Assembly (NCBI RefSeq): GCF_030547185.1
Contig: NZ_JAUOQR010000002.1
Span: 310,001-374,000 of the forward strand
Source of the DNA: Neptuniibacter sp. 1_MG-2023
Lineage (GTDB): Bacteria > Pseudomonadota > Gammaproteobacteria > Pseudomonadales > Balneatricaceae
Length of the DNA stretch: 64,000 nt
Reading direction: 5' to 3'
Shown: positions 56,290 through 64,000 of the stretch, in pieces
Position numbering within the stretch: position 1 is the first letter of the stretch
How the letters are laid out: every line of letters starts with the position of its first letter
Program-made: the position numbers and the translations under genes
Notes under the pieces: generated by a model
What the model was told of the DNA's origin: nothing
Databases searched by the model: none
The model's input: only the letters and a program-made list of their open reading frames with translations

Positions 56290-56718
56290 ATGGGTTATTC
56301 AAACATACTGACAAAGCGTGGACGTGTTATAGCAGCTTTTAGCCTGCTATTTTTTATCGTCTATTGTTCGGCAGGTGTATGTACCAATCTACTAAGTGTT
56401 CCTGTTTCAGATGGCGTTGTTGTATCAGGTGTTGATCACAGCCAGCATATGTCCACAGACAGTAAGTTTAATGAGCATTGTGGCAATGGTGGTATTAGCT
56501 GCGAATGGAGTGTTAATCCTGTTGCTGATCCTATAGATGATGCTACACCTTTATCTAGTTTTTTCTTTCTTTTCGCTTTAGGGGTAACGACCCTTCTATT
56601 TAATTTGCGGCCGGATTTTAGGCAGCGCATTGTCTTCCAGTTTGCGTTTGCTCGACAGCAATTCTTTCAACGAAGTTTCCCACGTCTACATATACAACAG
56701 GCTGTTTTCCTTAATTAA
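56290..56718 (+). CDS. Small membrane protein at the head of a Cus-type efflux operon
   Basis: A 142-residue protein with two helices (13-33 and about 88-107). The segment between has His, Met and Cys (DHSQHMSTD, EHCGNGGISCEW), a composition suited to copper or silver binding. The second helix is followed by a basic tail (RPDFRQRIVFQFAFARQQF). I do not recognise a family. It is read in the same direction as cusC, 70 bases before it, which suggests it belongs to the efflux set. Confidence 0.7.
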   Translation: MGYSNILTKRGRVIAAFSLLFFIVYCSAGVCTNLLSVPVSDGVVVSGVDHSQHMSTDSKFNEHCGNGGISCEWSVNPVADPIDDATPLSSFFFLFALGVTTLLFNLRPDFRQRIVFQFAFARQQFFQRSFPRLHIQQAVFLN

Positions 56719-56788
56719 ATCGCGTCTCGTTTTGATAAACAGTGCTCTTTATTTAGAGCGTTATTTTCATATCGTTTGAGACCGGTTT

Positions 56789-58096
56789 ATGTATATATCT
56801 CCTTTTTTATTAATGGCGTTTTTAGCCGTTTTTTCGATCTCCGCTCATGCTGATTTAAGCCTAGAAAAGGCGCTCACTGAAGCTTTAGCCCATGATCATT
56901 GGCTTGTGAGTAACCAGTATCAGGAGCAAGCAATTCGTTCTGGTGCTATTGCTAGTGGACAATTACCTGATCCTAAGCTTCGTATAGCATTGGCTAACTT
57001 ACCGACGGATAGCTTTGATTTTAATCAAGAAAATATGACCCAATTACAATTTGGTGTTTCTCAGCAATTTCCGCGAGGAGATAGCTTAGAGATTAAGCAA
57101 CGTCAGTTAAATTTAATGGCAGATCAAAAACAGTTGGAGCGTGATGAGCGAAAGGCTCTGATCAAGAAAAAGGTCGGCCAGTTATGGGTACAACTTCATC
57201 AGTATCAAGAACAGATAAAGTTGTTGGTGGATAACCAACATATATTCAATGAGTTGTTGACTATTAGCCAAGCTAATTATCGTAGCGGGAAAATACAAGG
57301 TTACGAGTTGCTAGATGCTGAATTGAAACTTACTCAGTTGCAGGATCGTATTGCTAAATTAGAGCAACTTAAAAACCAAACGCACGGTCGCTTATCTGAA
57401 TGGCTAACGGTTCACGGAAGGGTGGGGCCGCTTTCTTCTGAGTTACCTGAAATAAAAATGATACTGACTGACGAACAGTTAAACAGTGAAGATAAAGTCT
57501 ATCAGGCATTATTGCGACATCCTGTATTACAACGCCTTGAGCAAGGTGTAGATATACAGCAGAAAGCGGTTGATTTAGCGGATGAAGCTTATGAACCAAG
57601 TTTTAAAATCGATGCTAATTATGGGTATAGAGATGATATGTCGACGGGCATAGAGAGATCTGACTTTTTTAGTATGGCGGTTACATTTGATCTACCTATC
57701 TTTCCTGAAAAACGGCAAGACGCACATAGAAATGCAGCTATTAACCTGCGTGAAGCAGCAAAAGAGCAACGTTTACTTAATGCGCGTCAAATGAAGTCTA
57801 CATTTGATTTTGAGCGGGCTAATTTAGCTGGGTTAGAGCAACGTATCATAATTTATAACCGTGGTTTTTTACGCCAATTAAAAGAAAAACGCATAGCTGC
57901 ATTAAAGGCCTATGGGGCTTCGACTGCTCGGTTTGCTGATATTTCTGCCGCCGCGATCAGCGAACTGGAAGTTAAACTTCAGAAAGTCGCCTTACTTCAT
58001 GAGCGAGCATCAACCCTATTTCGCCTCAATTACTTATTGGCGGGGGTCGATCCTGAATTGCGATTATTGTCGCCACGTTACTTGGAGTCAAAGTAA
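56789..58096 (+). CDS. cusC: TolC-family outer-membrane channel of a Cu/Ag efflux system (CusC type)
   Basis: A 435-residue protein with a signal peptide (AFLAVFSISAHA) and the alternating alpha-helical/beta TolC layout, with SLEKALTEALAHDH in the first helix and a long coiled-coil region. It forms the outer-membrane duct of an RND efflux pump. Its stop overlaps the cusB start by one base (TAATG). I use the name by context; CzcC would be an alternative label. Confidence 0.85.
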   Translation: MYISPFLLMAFLAVFSISAHADLSLEKALTEALAHDHWLVSNQYQEQAIRSGAIASGQLPDPKLRIALANLPTDSFDFNQENMTQLQFGVSQQFPRGDSLEIKQRQLNLMADQKQLERDERKALIKKKVGQLWVQLHQYQEQIKLLVDNQHIFNELLTISQANYRSGKIQGYELLDAELKLTQLQDRIAKLEQLKNQTHGRLSEWLTVHGRVGPLSSELPEIKMILTDEQLNSEDKVYQALLRHPVLQRLEQGVDIQQKAVDLADEAYEPSFKIDANYGYRDDMSTGIERSDFFSMAVTFDLPIFPEKRQDAHRNAAINLREAAKEQRLLNARQMKSTFDFERANLAGLEQRIIIYNRGFLRQLKEKRIAALKAYGASTARFADISAAAISELEVKLQKVALLHERASTLFRLNYLLAGVDPELRLLSPRYLESK

Positions 58097-59583
58097 TGAA
58101 AAAACTTATTTTTATTCTAGCTTCTTTATGTGTGGGATTAGTGATCGGTTATTTAGTAGCGGGTGCTGCATCTGATAAGGGGATGGCCTCGCTTACTGAA
58201 AGTAAAGAGGATGAACCGCTGTATTGGGTTGCTCCAATGGATGCGAATTTTAAACGAGATAAGCCCGGCTTATCTCCTATGGGTATGGAGCTAGTGCCCG
58301 TTTATGCGGATAACCTTGCGGAAAAAGAGATGCCTGGAACCGTGAGAATTCGGTCGGAGGTGGTTCATAATTTAGGCGTTAAAACGCAAGCCGTTTTATT
58401 TAGCCCGTTACAAGAACAGATTAAAGCGGTGGGTTATATAGGGTTCAATCAAGATAAAATGATGGATGTTCATTCACGTATATCCGGTTGGGTTAAGTTT
58501 GTAGCTGTAGGCGCTCCGGGTGAGTATGTAGAAGAGGGAACTCTGTTATATAGAGTGTATTCTCCAGAGTTAGTGAATGCCCAAGAGGAATTTATAGCGG
58601 CCCTTAAAAGTAATAATCGTTTTTTACTACAGGCGAGTCAAAGTAAGCTTCAGTCACTTGGTGTAGCGCAACGCTTTATTAATGAGTTAAAACGGGCAAA
58701 AAAAATCTATCAAGATGTGCCTGTGTATACGCCGCAGTCAGGGTATGTTGGCGAGTTAAATCTGCGTAAAGGGATGTTTATTAATCCCTCTATTAAGCTG
58801 ATGAATATTGGCTCTTTAGATCAGGTTTGGGTGATAGCCGAAGTATTTGAGAGGCAGGCTCATTTGATAAATCAAGGTGACTTCGTTGAGATGAGTTTAG
58901 ACTACCTTCCTGCTAAAGCATGGTCAGGGCTGGTTGATTATATTTACCCGGTGCTCGATAAAAATACGCGTACGCTCCAGGTGCGTATACGGTTTGATAA
59001 CCCTGACTTGCTTTTAAAACCCGATATGTTTGCGAGTGTGACGATTCTATCTCGTCCTACCGAGCCGGTATTAAGCGTTCCATCTTCATCGGTGATTGTA
59101 ACGGGCACGCAAGAGCGAGTCGTCGTTTCTTTAGGTGAAGGGCGCTATAAATCAGTGGAAGTTAAGGCGGGAGGGCGATTTGTTGATCGAACGGCTATTT
59201 TTGAAGGGCTTTACCCTGATGATCGAGTTGTGACTTCAGCGCAGTTCCTTTTGGATTCTGAATCTAGTCTTAGTTCAGATTTTTCACGTATGACTCCGTC
59301 ATCTATGGGGTCGATTGAATCTGTATGGGTGATGGCAGAGATTCAAAATATAGACCCACAGAAGCGTACGCTTACACTTGCACATAAGGCGATACGTGAA
59401 TGGGAGCAGCCGGCTATGACTATGGAAGTCCCTTTAGCAGAAGAGCTTGATATGAGCCCTTTTAGGGAAGGAGATTCTATTCAGGTACTTCTTAAAGGGG
59501 GCAATATGGGCAACCTTAAGCTTATTGATTTTGTTGTGCCTCGCCCGAAAGCACCTAATAGCTCTGTTGGGGGTGCTTTATGA
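58096..59583 (+). CDS. cusB: Efflux adaptor of a Cu/Ag RND pump with a CusF-like C-terminal domain
   Basis: A 495-residue periplasmic adaptor. It has an N-terminal anchor helix, then a heavy-metal-binding domain (about 41-72, YWVAPMDANFKRDKPGLSP) in which the usual CPMH reads APMD, lacking the usual first Cys and His. Barrel-sandwich and beta-barrel domains follow. A C-terminal CusF-like domain (about 413-480) has the methionines of REWEQPAMTMEVPL. In CusF the Trp directly precedes the Pro (WPEMTM); here that position is Gln and a Trp sits two residues earlier. The gene overlaps cusA by four bases. Confidence 0.9.
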   Translation: MKKLIFILASLCVGLVIGYLVAGAASDKGMASLTESKEDEPLYWVAPMDANFKRDKPGLSPMGMELVPVYADNLAEKEMPGTVRIRSEVVHNLGVKTQAVLFSPLQEQIKAVGYIGFNQDKMMDVHSRISGWVKFVAVGAPGEYVEEGTLLYRVYSPELVNAQEEFIAALKSNNRFLLQASQSKLQSLGVAQRFINELKRAKKIYQDVPVYTPQSGYVGELNLRKGMFINPSIKLMNIGSLDQVWVIAEVFERQAHLINQGDFVEMSLDYLPAKAWSGLVDYIYPVLDKNTRTLQVRIRFDNPDLLLKPDMFASVTILSRPTEPVLSVPSSSVIVTGTQERVVVSLGEGRYKSVEVKAGGRFVDRTAIFEGLYPDDRVVTSAQFLLDSESSLSSDFSRMTPSSMGSIESVWVMAEIQNIDPQKRTLTLAHKAIREWEQPAMTMEVPLAEELDMSPFREGDSIQVLLKGGNMGNLKLIDFVVPRPKAPNSSVGGAL

Positions 59584-62500
59584 TTAAGACGTTGATCTAT
59601 TGGTCGATTAAAAATAGGTTTTTTGTTTTATTGGCAACATTTATTTTAATTGGTTGGGGAGCCTTTGCGGTTAAAAATACCCCTATAGATGCAATTCCGG
59701 ATCTATCTGATGTGCAAGTCATTATTAAAACCAATTATCCAGGACAGGCACCTCAAGTTGTTGAGGATCAAGTCACCTACCCTCTGACAACGGCCATGTT
59801 GTCGGTTCCTGGTGCTAAAACTGTACGGGGTTTCTCATTTTTTGGTGATTCCTATGTGTATGTGATTTTTGATGAAGATACTGATCTTTATTGGGCGCGT
59901 AGTCGAGTTTTGGAATATCTAAGCCAAGTTGCCTCTAAACTGCCTGATAGTGCTAAACCCCAATTGGGGCCTGATGCGACCGGTGTCGGCTGGGTATATC
60001 TGTATGCGTTGGTAGACCGTACAGGCCAACATGATTTAGCGGAGCTAAGAAGTCTCCAAGATTGGTTTTTGAAATATGAATTGCAAACAGTCCCCGGAGT
60101 GTCTGAAGTCGCACCAATTGGAGGAATGGTTAAACAATATCAAGTTAAAGTAGACCCCAATAAACTACGCGCTTTTGATATTCCTCTCTCTCATATTAGT
60201 CAAGCGATTAAGCGTGCGAACCAAGAAACTGGCGCATCAGTTATCGAAATGGCTGAAGCTGAATATATGGTACGTGCAACTGGTTACTTAGATGGTATAG
60301 ATGCGATTAAAACTATACCACTGGGAGCAACCGTTAATGGCACACCAATCTTGCTTAAAGATTTAGCTGATGTAGAGATAGGTCCGCAGATGAGGCGAGG
60401 CATAGCTGAGTTAGATGGTGAAGGTGAAGCTGTTGGCGGTGTGGTTGTTATGCGTTTTGGCGAAAATGCACAAACAACCATAACAAGCGTAAAAGAGAAA
60501 CTTGAAGAGCTTAAACGTAGTCTCCCTGCAGGCGTAGAGGTTGTGACAGTTTATGACCGATCAGGTTTGATCGAGAGAGCTGTAGACAACCTTTTCGAGA
60601 AGCTAATTGAAGAGTTTATTGTTGTGATTGTGGTTTGTGCAATCTTCCTTTTCCATTTTCGTTCCTCTTTAGTAGTGATTATTAGTCTACCTGTAGGCAT
60701 TTTAGTAGCGTTTATTGTGATGTTTTACCAAGGAATCAACGCCAATATTATGTCGTTGGGCGGGATAGCTATAGCGATTGGAGCCATGGTTGATGGTGCG
60801 ATTGTGATGATAGAAAATGTCCATAAACATATCGAACGCACCCCCTTGACGGAAGAGAACCGTTGGCGAGTGATTGGTGATGCCTCAGCAGAAGTGGGGC
60901 CTGCCCTTTTCTTTAGTCTGTTAATTATCACCATGAGCTTTTTACCCGTGTTTACCTTAGAGGCTCAAGAGGGACGTATGTTCTCGCCTCTTGCATACAC
61001 TAAAACTTATGCGATGGCCGCTGCCGCTGGTTTAGCTGTTACATTAATACCTGTGTTAATGGGCTACTGTATTCGCGGCAATGTGTTACCTGAGCATAAG
61101 AATCCCATAAACCGCTTATTGTTAGCTACATATCTTCCAGTCATTCGCGCTGTACTTACATGGCCGAAAGTGACCGTTGCTTGTTCTATATTGGTAACGG
61201 CTTTAGGGTTTTGGCCGTTAGATAAAATTGGTAGTGAGTTTATTCCTCCTTTGGATGAGGGAGACTTAATGTATATGCCAACAACCTATCCCGGAATCTC
61301 TATTGGTAAGGCTCGGGAGTTGCTCCAGCAGACTGATAAATTAATTTCAACTGTGCCAGAAGTTGAGAGAGTATTTGGGAAAATGGGCAGGGCAGAAACC
61401 GCAACAGATCCTGCACCTTTAACGATGATAGAAACCTTTATTACGCTTAAGCCAAAGGAGCAGTGGCGAGAGGGAATGACAACTAAAAAACTTACTAAAG
61501 AGTTGGATGATTTAGTTAAGTTGCCGGGCCTGACTAATGCGTGGGTCATGCCCATTAAAACTCGTATAGACATGTTAGCCACAGGTATTAAAACCCCGGT
61601 GGGTTTGAAGGTTTCAGGGCCAGATCTGAAAGTTATCCAATCGATAGGGGTGCAGTTAGAAAAGGTACTTGCCGAGCTTGAAGGTACAGCATCTGTTTAT
61701 TCTGAACGAGTCGCTGGTGGTCGTTATATAAAAGTAGATATTCAACGAGATAAAGCTGCTCGCTATGGGCTTAATATTGCAGATGTACAAACTGTAATTA
61801 CGAGTGCTATAGGAGGAACTAATGTCTCCCAATCTGTTGAAGGTTTAGAACGATATCCTATTAATGTACGTTATTCGCAGGATTACCGTAACTCAATTGA
61901 AGGACTAAAGTTGCTACCACTCATTACCAGTAAAGGGGCGCGTATTGCTTTAGCTGATGTGGCAAATATCTTTATTGAAGATGGGCCGCCTGGGATTAAA
62001 AGTGAGAACGCGCGTCCCAATGGATGGACTTATGTCGATATAGAGGGCAGAGACTTAGGTAGTTACGTTGATGAGGCTCAAAGAGTGGTTGCCGATAAAG
62101 TAACGCTTCCTCCGGGGTACGCTATTAATTGGTCTGGTCAGTACGAGTACTTAATTCGAGCTAAAGAGCGGCTGAGCTATGTGGTACCACTGACATTAGC
62201 AATTATTGTCATTCTGCTTTACCTGAGCTTCCGTCGGTTTTCTGAAGTGGTCATGATTATGGGTACGCTGCCATTGGCGTTAATTGGTGGTATTTGGATG
62301 TTATATCTGAATCAATTTAATTTCTCTGTTGCCGTGGGAGTTGGGTTTATTGCATTGGCAGGCGTGTCGGTTGAAATCGGTGTCATTATGTTGGTTTATC
62401 TAAACCAAGCCTATGAAGAGAGCCTTAAAAGTGGTCGTGATAGGTTTACCTTGGAAAAGCTTCGTAGCGCTGTTGTAAATGGTGCGGGCATGCGTGTACG

Positions 62501-62693
62501 TCCTGTAATGATGACTGTTGCGGCTGTTATAGCAGGTCTATTACCTATTATGTATGGGGAAGGTGCGGGTTCTGAAATTATGCAACGCATCGCGGCCCCA
62601 ATGATAGGTGGGATGGTGAGTGCAGTGATACTGACCTTAGTGCTGTTACCTGCGGTTTATTACTTATGGCGAAAACGGCAGCATAAGCTCTAA
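59580..62693 (+). CDS. cusA: Cu/Ag efflux RND transporter (CusA/CzcA family)
   Basis: A 1037-residue inner-membrane pump with twelve helices and two large periplasmic loops. N-terminal NTPIDAIPDLSDVQVIIKT and VEDQVTYPLTTAMLSVPG are heavy-metal RND signatures. Methionines in APLTMIETFITL and RIDMLATGIKTP correspond to positions used by CusA for Cu(I)/Ag(I), so copper or silver is more likely than zinc or cobalt. It ends the operon and is followed by a strong terminator. Confidence 0.93.
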   Translation: MIKTLIYWSIKNRFFVLLATFILIGWGAFAVKNTPIDAIPDLSDVQVIIKTNYPGQAPQVVEDQVTYPLTTAMLSVPGAKTVRGFSFFGDSYVYVIFDEDTDLYWARSRVLEYLSQVASKLPDSAKPQLGPDATGVGWVYLYALVDRTGQHDLAELRSLQDWFLKYELQTVPGVSEVAPIGGMVKQYQVKVDPNKLRAFDIPLSHISQAIKRANQETGASVIEMAEAEYMVRATGYLDGIDAIKTIPLGATVNGTPILLKDLADVEIGPQMRRGIAELDGEGEAVGGVVVMRFGENAQTTITSVKEKLEELKRSLPAGVEVVTVYDRSGLIERAVDNLFEKLIEEFIVVIVVCAIFLFHFRSSLVVIISLPVGILVAFIVMFYQGINANIMSLGGIAIAIGAMVDGAIVMIENVHKHIERTPLTEENRWRVIGDASAEVGPALFFSLLIITMSFLPVFTLEAQEGRMFSPLAYTKTYAMAAAAGLAVTLIPVLMGYCIRGNVLPEHKNPINRLLLATYLPVIRAVLTWPKVTVACSILVTALGFWPLDKIGSEFIPPLDEGDLMYMPTTYPGISIGKARELLQQTDKLISTVPEVERVFGKMGRAETATDPAPLTMIETFITLKPKEQWREGMTTKKLTKELDDLVKLPGLTNAWVMPIKTRIDMLATGIKTPVGLKVSGPDLKVIQSIGVQLEKVLAELEGTASVYSERVAGGRYIKVDIQRDKAARYGLNIADVQTVITSAIGGTNVSQSVEGLERYPINVRYSQDYRNSIEGLKLLPLITSKGARIALADVANIFIEDGPPGIKSENARPNGWTYVDIEGRDLGSYVDEAQRVVADKVTLPPGYAINWSGQYEYLIRAKERLSYVVPLTLAIIVILLYLSFRRFSEVVMIMGTLPLALIGGIWMLYLNQFNFSVAVGVGFIALAGVSVEIGVIMLVYLNQAYEESLKSGRDRFTLEKLRSAVVNGAGMRVRPVMMTVAAVIAGLLPIMYGEGAGSEIMQRIAAPMIGGMVSAVILTLVLLPAVYYLWRKRQHKL

Positions 62694-62731
62694 CTTTTAT
62701 AGTTAACCATATGATTTAAAAAAGCCTGAAT

Positions 62732-62779
62732 AAAGCGGTAAAAGTTAGGTCAATGTGTTTTAAGCTTTTACCGCTTTTT
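62732..62779. terminator. Bidirectional terminator between cusA and the LysR gene
   Basis: A perfect 13-bp stem (AAAGCGGTAAAAG at 62732-62744 with CTTTTACCGCTTT at 62765-62777) has a 20-nt loop and a T-run on the right. It lies between two convergent genes and can end both. Confidence 0.85.
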
Positions 62780-62823
62780 AGCTATAGAGCCTCTTATCAG
62801 TCTTTCTAGATAAAGGTCTTTAG

Positions 62824-63720
62824 TTAAAAATCTGAGTCCATTATTTTAGCCATACGCGTGCTCAAAAGGTTGCCAAATAATTTGGCGGCAGGTCCTGCAT
62901 AATCGCCTGCGGAGTAGATTAGGTTCAATTGCACATCTCTTTTATTTCCTATTTCTAAATTTAGCGGTTTTAGTCGCCCTTCTTTGATTTCTTGTTGTAT
63001 TTTTAGCGTTGGGAACCAAGCATAGCCTAAGCCTTTGCAGGCAGCGTCGATCGATGTGCGTATATGGCCTACTGTTAATCGGTGTTGTGCACCTAACCAT
63101 CCTGCATCTAAATCTCTACTGCCCGAATCTTTTATCACCAGCTGCCTATGTAGACGAAGATCTTGATAGTTTAAGGGTCTGTTGAGTTGATGCAAAGGGT
63201 GAGATGGGCTGGCTACTGCATGGAAGCTAACCAGTAAAAGGGGATCTCCTAGAAAACCCGGAGGAATGCGGCCACCGATCACCAGATCGGCCTCTTTTTT
63301 TAAAAGCGCTTCATCTGTACCACTGAGAACGGTTTCCATTATCTCAATACGGGTTAAGGGGTGCTCTTTAGTGAATTGTTCAATAACGTCTAGCATGATC
63401 CATTCAGGAAATAAGACGTCCATAGCAATACGTAATTCGGGCTCCCAACCTTCGGCAAACTGCTGGGCTTGAGCTTCCATCTGATTGGCTTCTTCAAGTA
63501 GAACGGTGGCCCGTTGATATAAGGTTTTTCCTGCGGGAGTAAGGATCGCTTTGCGTCCTGCTATTGCAAATGCTCTGACATTTAGGCTGTTTTCTAATTT
63601 TTGAATCGCATAGCTTACCGTTGATTGGCTTTTATTCATTGCTTCTGCCGCTGCAGCATAGCCGCCCTTATCTACAACCGAGATCAGTGTTTGCCATTGT
63701 TCTAAGGTTACGGTTGGCAT
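62824..63720 (-). CDS. LysR-family transcriptional regulator
   Basis: A 298-residue LysR protein. N-terminal winged helix-turn-helix LISVVDKGGYAAAAEAMNKS then TVSYAIQKLENSLNVRAF; the rest is the effector-binding periplasmic-binding-protein fold. It is divergent from the azoreductase gene, its most likely target, with a T-N11-A type dyad in the shared region (63763-63777). The inducer is unknown. Confidence 0.92.
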   Translation of the reverse strand: MPTVTLEQWQTLISVVDKGGYAAAAEAMNKSQSTVSYAIQKLENSLNVRAFAIAGRKAILTPAGKTLYQRATVLLEEANQMEAQAQQFAEGWEPELRIAMDVLFPEWIMLDVIEQFTKEHPLTRIEIMETVLSGTDEALLKKEADLVIGGRIPPGFLGDPLLLVSFHAVASPSHPLHQLNRPLNYQDLRLHRQLVIKDSGSRDLDAGWLGAQHRLTVGHIRTSIDAACKGLGYAWFPTLKIQQEIKEGRLKPLNLEIGNKRDVQLNLIYSAGDYAGPAAKLFGNLLSTRMAKIMDSDF

Positions 63721-63762
63721 AGTTGCTCCTTTATCGAATGAATCTACATTCAGCCATAATAC

Positions 63763-63777
63763 ATCTAAAAATTAGAT
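63763..63777. promoter_or_regulatory. Probable LysR-type binding dyad
   Basis: ATCTAA-AAA-TTAGAT is a perfect 6-bp inverted repeat with the T-N11-A spacing of LysR sites, located between the regulator and azoR. Confidence 0.55.
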
Positions 63778-63880
63778 CATATTAAGCTATTTTTCGCTAT
63801 TTATAATCGTCTTTATAAATATAAGAATGTGCATATCAACTTAACTACGCATTAAATGCGATGAATAGAGGGAGCCGGTT

Positions 63881-64000
63881 ATGGCCACATTACTTCATAT
63901 TAAAACCAGTATTTTTGGCGACGAAGGAAAATCAAGCCAGCTTGCCGCTAAGTTTATTGAGCAGTGGAAGCAAACGAATAAGGATGGCGCTGTAGTTGTT
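63881..64000 (+). CDS. azoR: FMN-dependent NADH-azoreductase (partial, cut by window)
   Basis: The first 40 residues of an AzoR-type flavodoxin-like quinone/azo reductase are visible: MATLLHIKTSIFGDEGKSSQ, with the family pattern near its FMN phosphate-binding loop (SIFGDEGKSSQLAAKF). A GAGGGAG ribosome site precedes the ATG. The gene is divergent from the LysR regulator and runs off the window. Confidence 0.8.
   Translation, partial: MATLLHIKTSIFGDEGKSSQLAAKFIEQWKQTNKDGAVVV

Overview
The window looks like chromosomal core DNA of a marine gammaproteobacterium, most likely of the Oceanospirillales type (Neptunomonas / Amphritea / Neptuniibacter-like). This rests on a complete rnfABCDGE operon followed by nth, class Ia nrdAB with a yfaE ferredoxin, Pseudomonas-style sulfur assimilation genes (CysI with a DUF934 partner, a four-cysteine CysH), kdsA (so a Gram-negative lipopolysaccharide maker) and many c-di-GMP proteins. 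Base composition is moderately AT-rich by eye. I found no rRNA, tRNA, CRISPR array, insertion sequence or prophage. The genus is inference.

Layout. 1-8.5 kb: end of an unknown gene, cysK, a Sel1-repeat protein, the tRNA-modifying tapT coupled to a DUF4139 protein, a large pseudokinase / FGE-like membrane protein, kdsA, a PilZ-like protein, a HugZ-like protein and a DUF2788 membrane protein. 8.5-13 kb: nrdA-nrdB-yfaE behind a promoter with two NrdR boxes spaced exactly 31 bp. 13-18 kb: a secreted beta-propeller-like protein, a lipoprotein esterase, the DEAD-box helicase RhlE and an orphan PCP_red mini-protein. 18-27 kb: sulfur assimilation, with cysG, cysH, DUF934, cysI and a TauE/SafE permease on the minus strand and cysD, cysN on the plus strand. 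27-36 kb: rnfABCDGE, then a receiver-CheC protein and a PAS-diguanylate cyclase, then nth.

36-48 kb: GIY-YIG protein, ccoG, a MocR-type regulator, a four-gene zinc-linked ABC operon (His-rich ZrgA-like protein, ATPase, FtsX-like permease, DUF3299) behind a probable Zur box, a nucleoside-recognition membrane protein, a zinc-ribbon protein, purT, a PhnA-domain protein and ansA. 48-56 kb: a CHASE2-GGDEF-EAL protein paired with a LysM-FecR surface protein, a double-winged-helix / PD-(D/E)XK protein and a membrane GGDEF-EAL protein. 56-64 kb: a Cu/Ag efflux operon (small membrane protein, CusC, CusB with a CusF-like tail, CusA), a LysR regulator and the start of azoR.

How the genes work together: sulfate is activated to APS by CysDN, reduced to sulfite by an APS-type reductase, then to sulfide by CysI with siroheme from CysG, and fixed by CysK. 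In line with a route that does not need PAPS, CysN carries what looks like a dead APS-kinase tail. Metal handling (Zur-type zinc operon, Cus efflux) and c-di-GMP signalling (PilZ, a diguanylate cyclase, two GGDEF-EAL proteins) are the other two themes. The most unusual items are the CysN tail, the doubly degenerate kinase/FGE protein, the winged-helix nuclease-like protein, the LysM-FecR/CHASE2 pair and the long repeat tail of RnfC.
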